Shown: positions 25,801 through 35,200 of the stretch, piece by piece
Layout: every line of letters starts with the position of its first letter
Position numbering within the stretch: the stretch's first letter is position 1
Origin: Apostichopus japonicus
Lineage: Eukaryota > Echinodermata > Holothuroidea > Aspidochirotida > Stichopodidae
DNA length: 64,000 nt
Direction of reading: 5' to 3'
NCBI RefSeq assembly: GCF_037975245.1
Contig: NC_092580.1
Span: forward strand, 7,726,501-7,790,500
Made by a program: the position numbers and the translations under genes
Notes under the pieces: model-generated
What the model was told of the DNA's origin: nothing
The model's database searches: none
What the model saw: the letters and a program-made list of their open reading frames with translations, nothing else

Positions 25801-28706
25801 ACTTCGTCTAAGGCCAATGACTTGCCTCATTTCAGCCAGTTCTCCAACATCCCCTTACTTAGCGGCGGAGCGTATATATACACAGTCAGGGGGCGGATGC
25901 CCTCCCCCCGAACGGACTGAAATGGACTGCTGGCGCCCTTTTCAGCTTTTCACTACTTTTTACTTATTCGCGATTATTGACTATTTTATTGCGCTCTCAT
26001 ATACCTATTGACATTTGTCATATTCTGTTGGTGTAATTTTCCGACAAAATGGCGACGACACCTATTTATTCTCCGGCCATCTGGGGGTTTGAAAAAACCC
26101 AAAATTTTCTTGTACGTTCCGCGCCAACCGATGGTGGCGCTCCGCTTAGATAGTCTCCATACATTACCCCCCTCCCAATAATTTTTCCGTTCCGCCGCGC
26201 CTGTCACCCAGGACGGCGATTCGTGCATGGCATGGACCAGCATTTGCCTTCTCAAGAGTTGGGAGCTATGTAAATGTATGAGCATGAGGATTTACAGTTT
26301 AACACAATTTTGCAGTTACAGGCTGGTTGTAAGAAATTTATAACCTATGAGAAATACATTTTCTTGAGAAAGATGATCCCAACTTTGTTTTATAAATATT
26401 TTAGAAAATTACACCTGGGAAACATTTTTTTTAGAAGTAAATTAACATCACCATTGTACACTTTTGTCGCACCAAATTGCATCTGAGGGCATTCAGCAAT
26501 AGAAAATTTTCCAAAGGCGAGGGGGCCCCCCTCCCCTTACACCCCTCCCCCATATCACTCTAATGCCACTTTGGCCCCTCCCAAACAAAGGCCCTGGATC
26601 CGCCAGTGTATATGTAACACATAACGACTGGAATTTTTGAAAGATTATTCCATACTGTGAATGATTTTTGTTGTAAAACCATTATATCAAAGGCAGGCCT
26701 AACCAGAGGTGTGCATGTCGAGGTGGGGGGGGGGGGTGGAAATCACGTGGCCAATGGAAAGGTGGGATGAAGAATAATGTATTTTCATATTTCAATATAT
26801 AGTTCAGTAAAAATAATGACTTCCAAAGGGGGGGGTGGGGAAGGGGTGGGTAGTTACACAATTGTCTCTGGGCCCGATTTGTCATTGGTAACAAGACTAC
26901 AAAATCTGACAAGTCTAATTTAACTTAGACTCTCCTCTTGGTGGCTGATAGATAGACGACAAATCAATTGACCAAGCTAAGTACATAAAGGATGTATTTG
27001 CCTGTCGGTATTATAGCAACAACATGTAACAAGATATAGTTACATGATGTAACTTTACAGATAAACCAATGGTAATCGGATCTTTAAATGAGCCATGTAT
27101 TTGCGATTAATTATTGAGATATCTCTAACACTATATGAAACTACTACCGGACGGCACTGAAGGCGACATTTAAATCTCGTAGGATGTTACGTAATAGTTA
27201 ACATTGCTTGCTATTAAATATATGTCTTTGTCAAGGAATCAATTTAAAGCAAATATTGGATACTTTGACTAAGTTAAAAACTTCTGAAATCTAGAAAGGT
27301 AGAGAAGTGAATGGAAGAATCCCAGGAGATATTATAGATATGTCACCAATATTGCCCCATGACTTCATTTAAAGATCCACCAACTACCGCGAAAGTTCAT
27401 GTATAGCATACATGTTAATATGTCCAGCAATTGTTAGCTTTTATACCAAGCCTATATATGATGTAATACGTTACAAGCCTGTCTTCATATAATATACTAA
27501 CCTATTCTTCAATACATAAACTTACACATTATGAGTTTATATTGATACATATTGATGCTATTCTCATATATGTGATACTAAAATAACACTATTATTCAGT
27601 ATAGCTCGAATATGGATTCACCTAAACATTGAATAAAGTAACATTGCAATGGTTAATTTCCACATGTAATTTTTTTCGAGCAACGATATATTGAGTTAAC
27701 TTAATCAAATTCACTGAACATTCACGTAGTGAACATTCACTTGGTGGTCAAACAAAATCAATCAGAGTGTCTTATTTTTGTTATCCCTGAGCCCTGTAGC
27801 CCCTCCGAAAATAAAAAGCATGATTCTTCCTTGTTCCTTAAACAGTAAACATGGATCCAGAGGATTTATACACGGTAGGTTACAGGTTATAGGTTCATTA
27901 AGACAAGCCATATATACTTTTACATGGGCAAAGTATCGGAAGTGACACAAATATGGCTAGACATGCTGAAATGGACACGGTTCCAAACATTACACCGCCC
28001 CCCTTTTTCATGTATTTTGACCGTTTTGGGATATCAATTCATATATGGTATAATGTTGTGACAATTTTTGTGCTCATGCTTACATAAACTGAGGTAGGCA
28101 TTGCTGAATTTTAATGTCATCAAGCCGCGCTTCTACTTCTAGCCCCCTTAAAGTGATCACTTCAAAGAAACCCTTAACTCTGCGTAAATTGTGACCTGGT
28201 TTCTCCATGCCTCTCATTGAGGACTGTTGAAAAATGCATTTTAACACGTGCGGTTCGTTACTAAAAGCTACTAACGGAAATATCACTAATCGAAATTATT
28301 TGCTTTATATTAATTTATTGCAATAGTTTAATTCCTCAATTTCCAGATGATAATTGATTTTCACTCCCGCCTATGAAAAACTAATCATGGAAATGAAACA
28401 AAAAAGGCGACGATTTATTAACGATATGCCAGTTCCGTTAACTGGATTCAAGTCGGCGAAAGTTAGTAGGTGTAAGACTGTGTTATACCTAGGTGAAGTT
28501 GGTATACAGTTAGCACCAGTCGATAATGTCTTATGTCAAAAACTAATGGAAAGATGTGTGCATGCTGTTAAAGGTTGAGAGATATGTGAAATGGCACATT
28601 CATCGTGAAACATCTACCACCGTAAATTAGAAATAATTATATGTATTACGTCATACACAATGAAGGTAAAACTCGTGTAGGTTTATAAGTTTATAATATA
28701 TATATA

Positions 28707-28745
<39 letters not shown>

Positions 28746-31700
28746 TCATATATATTCATATATATTACGTCATACACAATGAAGGTAAAACTCGTGTAGG
28801 TTTATAAGTTTATAATATATATATATATATATTCATATATATATTTATATTGATATATATATATATATATATATATATTGATATATATACATATATATAT
28901 ATATTGATATATATATATTGATATATATCTGATGAGGATTGGTTCTCCAGTGCTCATTTCACGATTCCAGCTGTTCATATTTGTGAGTTGAAATTTGTTA
29001 TTTTGATTTACCTCTGGTGTTTCAGTTCCCACTTTGATTGATTCATAGAACCCGGAACCCTGAAAGAAAAATAAGATACAGTCTCGTATAACAATTGAAC
29101 CAAAATAAGTTAACGAAACAAAATGATCTTTGAGTTCAAGAAATTAACAGAGAGTTGTCTATTAACAGGACATGTATTGATATTTATTGATATATATATT
29201 GATATATAGATATATATTGATATATATTGATATACATTGATATGTTGATATATATTGATATATTAATATATATATATTGATATATATATATATTGATATA
29301 TATGTATATATATTGATATATATATTGATATATATATTGATATATATTGATATATGTTGATATATTGATATATGTTGATATATATTTATAAATATTTATA
29401 TATATATTTATATACATATGCGTGGCGAGGAATCTTTAAAACCTCACCACGTATTGTTCTGATGGAGTGTATGACGGTTCATGTTTCTAATGTACGAACC
29501 ACAGTATGGCAACTACATTCAACAATAATAGACCATCAGACTATGGCTTCCTTTGCGGGATGAAATTTGTAACCATTAATAATAAACAAAGCCTTTTGAG
29601 TATGACACCAGCACCAATTACAAAGCATAATTGTTTTCTCCAAACGGAGGGTTAAGTGGGGTAAACCCTCCTTGGTGTGTAATTGCACAGGAATAATTAC
29701 AACTCATGAATAGCTATCAAGAAATCGGACTTCTGCTGTGTTAATATAATAAGCTTGTAATGGTCATATTTATTAACAACTTTTAACTTCCATAATTTCC
29801 TTGCAGGTCAGCTCAATATGCTTCACGTATCGGATGCTACAAACCAGACATTTCCTGTAAAGGTGCGTTTGTTTGTTTACTGTGTTTTATTTCTATTTTT
29901 GAGATATAAATAAATAGCCGCCATCGACGAAGAATCTGTCTGTGTATAAGGTAAAGGAAACTTATTGTTTTAAAGGGTTCCAAGCGATGCAATGACCTTT
30001 CATCTACAAATTCTGTGTCCAACAAACTGAGCTTTGTTACCTATGTTGTCGATGCTTCTAATCCACTGCTACTTTTGTGGCCATGGTAACAGATATTAAG
30101 CCAAAATACTTTGCCTACTATGTAACCAGCAGATGCCCAAATTCTATAACGTTGAATAATCAGTCTTAACAGGCATTCAGAAGAAATGACACAAAAATAA
30201 ACTTTAAAAAAAGTGCAAACGGGGGTTTCAAAATTCTAACTGACTTAAATCTATATTTGGTTAATTCAAAATCTACCTTTAAGCTGTTTTCATACTCATT
30301 TCCTTTGTGAGAGGTCGACTGTTCAATCAACTCAATTATGCATGAAACAATTGTGGTTTTTTTTAAAAAACATTTGCAGCATACTTCCTCTCACTATCAG
30401 GTCAGGTTTCATTGAAGTTTTCCCCTTAATGTATGTAGATCATAGGTTAAGTCCTAAAACAGCCGATTTTAAAGAACGTGACGCCTCTCTGCACATCAGT
30501 GGCGTCTAGCAGACAAGAAAATTATTTCCTTCTCCACCATTCAGATCATTAAACCAGCCTTCTTTGCCGACATAAATCTACAACTGTCGGTGTTCTCCAG
30601 GTAAAGTTCAGAGGCAATTCCTTTTTTGTGCAATCTTTACATTAAGAAACACAGCAATTGACCTCCAAGGCAATGTTTGCTGCTGATTGTGAAGATTTTA
30701 GAGCGATTATTGAGAAAAACTGCAACGGGGAATTCCCGATTTAATCTTGAACGAAGGGTGAACGTGCGGGACACTTGAATTTACATTAACCGTGAATTAA
30801 CCCTTTCATTGCACCTAATGTTCTTATTTATTGCTATAAGTGCTATGAGCTGCTTCTGCTTTGAGTTTGTCATAAGTAAGTGGCGAATATTGGACTTTTA
30901 ATGGAAAGATAAAGTACCCGTAAACAAACATAATTTATTCTTTTTTGGTGTTTAGAGAACGAAAAATGAAACACAAAGAACATGAAGCATTTATTTGAAT
31001 ATTATGACATAAAATACGGTTATATTAAATTTGCGAGACTTAACATTTTTCGTTTCTGGAATAAAAACAAAATTATTGAACCATATACTAAGCGGATTAA
31101 TGTTAAGGATTTAAGGTTAATTGATGAAGCCTGTGGGTGGTGCGACGAGTGTGAACTTACCCCCCCCCCCCCATGTTTAAAGGTCCACAGGTACCTGGGT
31201 AGATAATGGTCTCTCTGTGAGAGATGTTAAAAATCAACAACACAAACTGACGAGGTGGCAAAATATAGTACCACCTTTTCACTGCATCTAATTAAAACAC
31301 CCTTAATTAAAACAAACGCTCACAAATGACTATTTTCAATAAAAACAAAGCTTCTCATCTTCAAAACTAGCACATCCCATAGAAGATCCTGCTTAAGGCG
31401 GGCCCCCTATATTCACTTCCGTGATGTATAATAAATAAAGCTCTTAGTTAGATTTAGAGTACCCTAACTGTGTAATACCTTGAACGATAGTACAAATTTC
31501 CATTCAGCGTTCCATGCATTCGTAACATTTTTTTGCTGTTGATCCTATCTAAGAACGAGATTATATTTTCTCATGGTCAGTGAAAGGCTAAACCTCGAAT
31601 CATTGAACCGATATCTGAAATGAATAATCGAAAGTCAAAAGAATAGCGAAGAATTTAGAAACAGATTCCTTTATTATTAAGCCGATCCGGAAACGCCGAA

Positions 31701-32176
31701 AGACGGAAAATGACTCACTTTTGGCACAGAGTCAATTTTAAATTTGGAAAAGATTTTTTTTTTCAAATTAGACAATTTTTGAATTGTTTGTAATTTGTAA
31801 ATTATTTAAATGTTCTTAATTTTAGGCTCCGTATTGTTATTTTTGTTGTTATTGTTGTTTATTTAGCTTTTAGTGAAACAATAAACCTCTTTTGTAAAAT
31901 ATAATGTCAACATCAAGTTGTGCTTCAAAATCAATGGTCAGTACCGTACTTTACTTAGAGCTTAATATTATTTTCCATTTTTTTCCTTCAAATTTTCAAA
32001 TTTTAGCAAATATTCCTGTTGAGGATCAAATATGGAGATTGTACAACAATTAGTAACACATACATAGTGACATAACAAATACAAATACAGACATAGAACT
32101 TACCTATCAATACCATAAACTATATTGGCCCTAAAATATGCTAGAAATTTAGATAATAATAAAATAATAATAATAA

Positions 32177-32253
<77 letters not shown>

Positions 32254-35200
32254 TAGTACTTATTATTTCTAGACGTGTCCCCCCCCCCCCCTCCCAGAGA
32301 TATGTCCCAAAGGCTATGAAGCAAGTAGCGTCTACTGGAGGCTTAAAATTTCTTCTTCCAGACACTTCTTCATAGTAGGATTTATCACATGTAAAAGTCC
32401 AATTGAATCCCCCCCCCCCCCAAAAAAAATGACTACTCGGTTTTTAGCTCAACCTTTGAAATGAAACTGCAAAGAAAAGTTAGTTTTCAGATTATGTATG
32501 TATTGTCAGCCGATTCACACAGAGATTACAGTAACTACTGTAAATCAGTAAAGTTTTGTACCACAGTACATACTGGATCGTGCTGACAAATCTGATAAAT
32601 CAGTAGCATGTGCTATTAAGTTTACAGTAAGAACTGAGGATATTTGTAATTCCAACAAATCCCAAACAACTGGATTTGTTGGAATTACACATACCCTCAG
32701 TTCTTACTGTAATCCTTATAGCACATGCTGCCGAATTATAGTACGATCCAGTTTTTACTTTGGTACAAAACTGTAAGATTTACAGTATAGTAACTGTGTT
32801 CTCTATGTGTATCGGGTGGTATTGTGGTGGAAGCGGAGAATTTAGGGTCACAAGTTAGCTCGTTAATATGCTTCGGGAATACATAGAACATGCTTAAGAG
32901 TACATATATTTATTACACAAATTTACCACATCGTTTGGGGTGCCTGCAAAGGGGGGAGGGTTGGGGATCGGACCATGTATCGTTTCACCATTGAGTAATG
33001 CACGGAACCTCCATTTGATGCCGAGTGAAGGGATTTTTCTTTGCATGTAAATCCAGTAAAATTTTGACCAATTGTTGCTTAAAGGCATTGTGGGTAAATT
33101 GACAAGTACCATGGTAGCCAATATATATCAGCTATGATATGGATGGTATAGGACATGCCAGTTGAGTACTCATATCTAAGCGACATTGGGAAGTAACGAA
33201 ATCAGTGTGTACGCCAGTGTCATTGTAGCACAACACATGAAGTTCGTTTTCATACAACATGATCTTTACATTGAAGTCCGCTTGGTTCCTTGGTAACGTT
33301 GTTTCACTACGATGTCTCCCGATTACCATGAAACGGAAAACACTAGTGTTTGCACGGGTTATCCGGGTACCCGGGTACCCGCCCGACGTGTTACTACCCG
33401 GTTCCTAATTTATTACCCGAATCCTACGCAAAGTGTGATTTAAAAAGTAAAAAAATGCAAACCGATGGTTAGGCAGATTTCCCATTGACTTAGTGTGTTG
33501 TTAGGCTACCATGTGGTCGAAGATAACAGCAATACGAAAGTTTTCCATGGATATCTTATAACTGCGTCACAATTTCAGCTAATAAACAGATGGCTAGGCT
33601 AGATTACCCCCATTGACTCAGTGTAGTGTTAGGCAACCATGTGGTCGAACGTAACAGCAATAACGAAAGTATTCCATGGATGTCTTATAACTGCGTCACA
33701 ACTTCAGCAAATAAACAGATGGTAGGCTAAGCTAGATTTCTCATTGACTTAGTGTGGTGTTAGGCTACCATGTGGAAGAAATAATTATCTACTCATTCGT
33801 TTATTTCATAGAAGGAAAGGCTGACAAGGAATTTTACGAGATTTTTATGGATTATAGACGGGATAACTAAGAAATAGAAATCGCAAGTGGCTTTTTACTA
33901 ATCGTTTATTCCAAATGCGATCACTTTGCGCGAATCGTGCAATATCGCGGCAAATGCAAACCCTGGGCCTGCATAATAGTAGTAACAACTAAATTGGATA
34001 TTTATATGGTTTGATCCAATAGACGTGCACGAGCAAGCATAAGCAGCGGCGGCAGTGCGATGTTAGTAGTAATGCTAATAATAATTAAATAACTACTTTA
34101 TTAACAAGTTAATGAAAGAAACAAAACCAAATAAATATTATTGAGGAGGGTTTTATACCTTATCTTACACCTACGTATTTGAACATGAAAACATTGTCAG
34201 TAGAGAATATAATGCATTTATTACAGCATCCAATATGTAATTTCTTGAAAATCGTGATACACGAGGGTAAACAATTTTTTTCCGGGTACCCGGATACCCG
34301 ACGGGTAACGGCCCTCGGGTACCCGGTTCCCGATTTTTGGACCCGTGTAAACACTAGAAAACACAATATCATCCATCTTTGGTTTGATGTGGTTGTGCGG
34401 TTGTGTGGTATTATACTAAGGCTAAAGATTGTCCTTACTCCATATGACACAATATAGCATAATACATCGCGCGATTTCCCGAAATCCAAGGAAAAATCAA
34501 ACCCTATTCAGAAGGCGGTTTCTTGTTTTACGTTATAGTGGTGTATGTTATAGCAGGGAGTCATAACAACCCCCTGGTTATAGCAATATCTAGCCTGCTA
34601 CTTCTATAGAAGCAATGCAGCCCTTAGCCAGGATTTCATTTTATGGGGGGGGGGGGGTGGAGGGGATTCAATGTATTGATCTGTCAACGAGAACGCTTTG
34701 CGCTATCTGCGTGGGCTCCACTGAGGGGCCCGCCATAGGTGGGGTCCAGGTGCAGTCATGAGTTGATTTAAGCAGCATGTTGTCTAACGTTGATTCGGAC
34801 AGCTTGTTGACAACAGCGTTGATTCAGACGGGATGTCTGTAACGTTGTTTCAGACAGCCCATTGTTTGAACGTCGATTTAAACAGCATGTTGTCTAACGT
34901 TGACTTTTACAATAAATGAACATGAATATATGACATGCGTGACATGCCATTACTGATGGCATGTTTACGTCACTACATCCTTGGCATGCATTATGGCATG
35001 CGTGGCACACGTGATGACATACGTGGCATGCGTTATGACATGCGTGGTTTTCGTGGCATGCATTGTATTTGAGGTGACCGTGGGATGGCTCAATGAACGT
35101 TTACCTTAGATTACGAAGACTGCAATGAACATAGTTAAGTTTCATGAAAATTTAACCATCAACACGTGATGAAAATGTGATTGTAAATGTCACATGCATA

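Noticed and set aside
28354-28578. 74-residue plus-strand ORF
   Set aside because: No family recognised, no splice or promoter support, inside an ITIH-A intron.
29184-29417. YIYIYINI-type ORFs in AT-rich arrays
   Set aside because: Low-complexity TA repeat translation.
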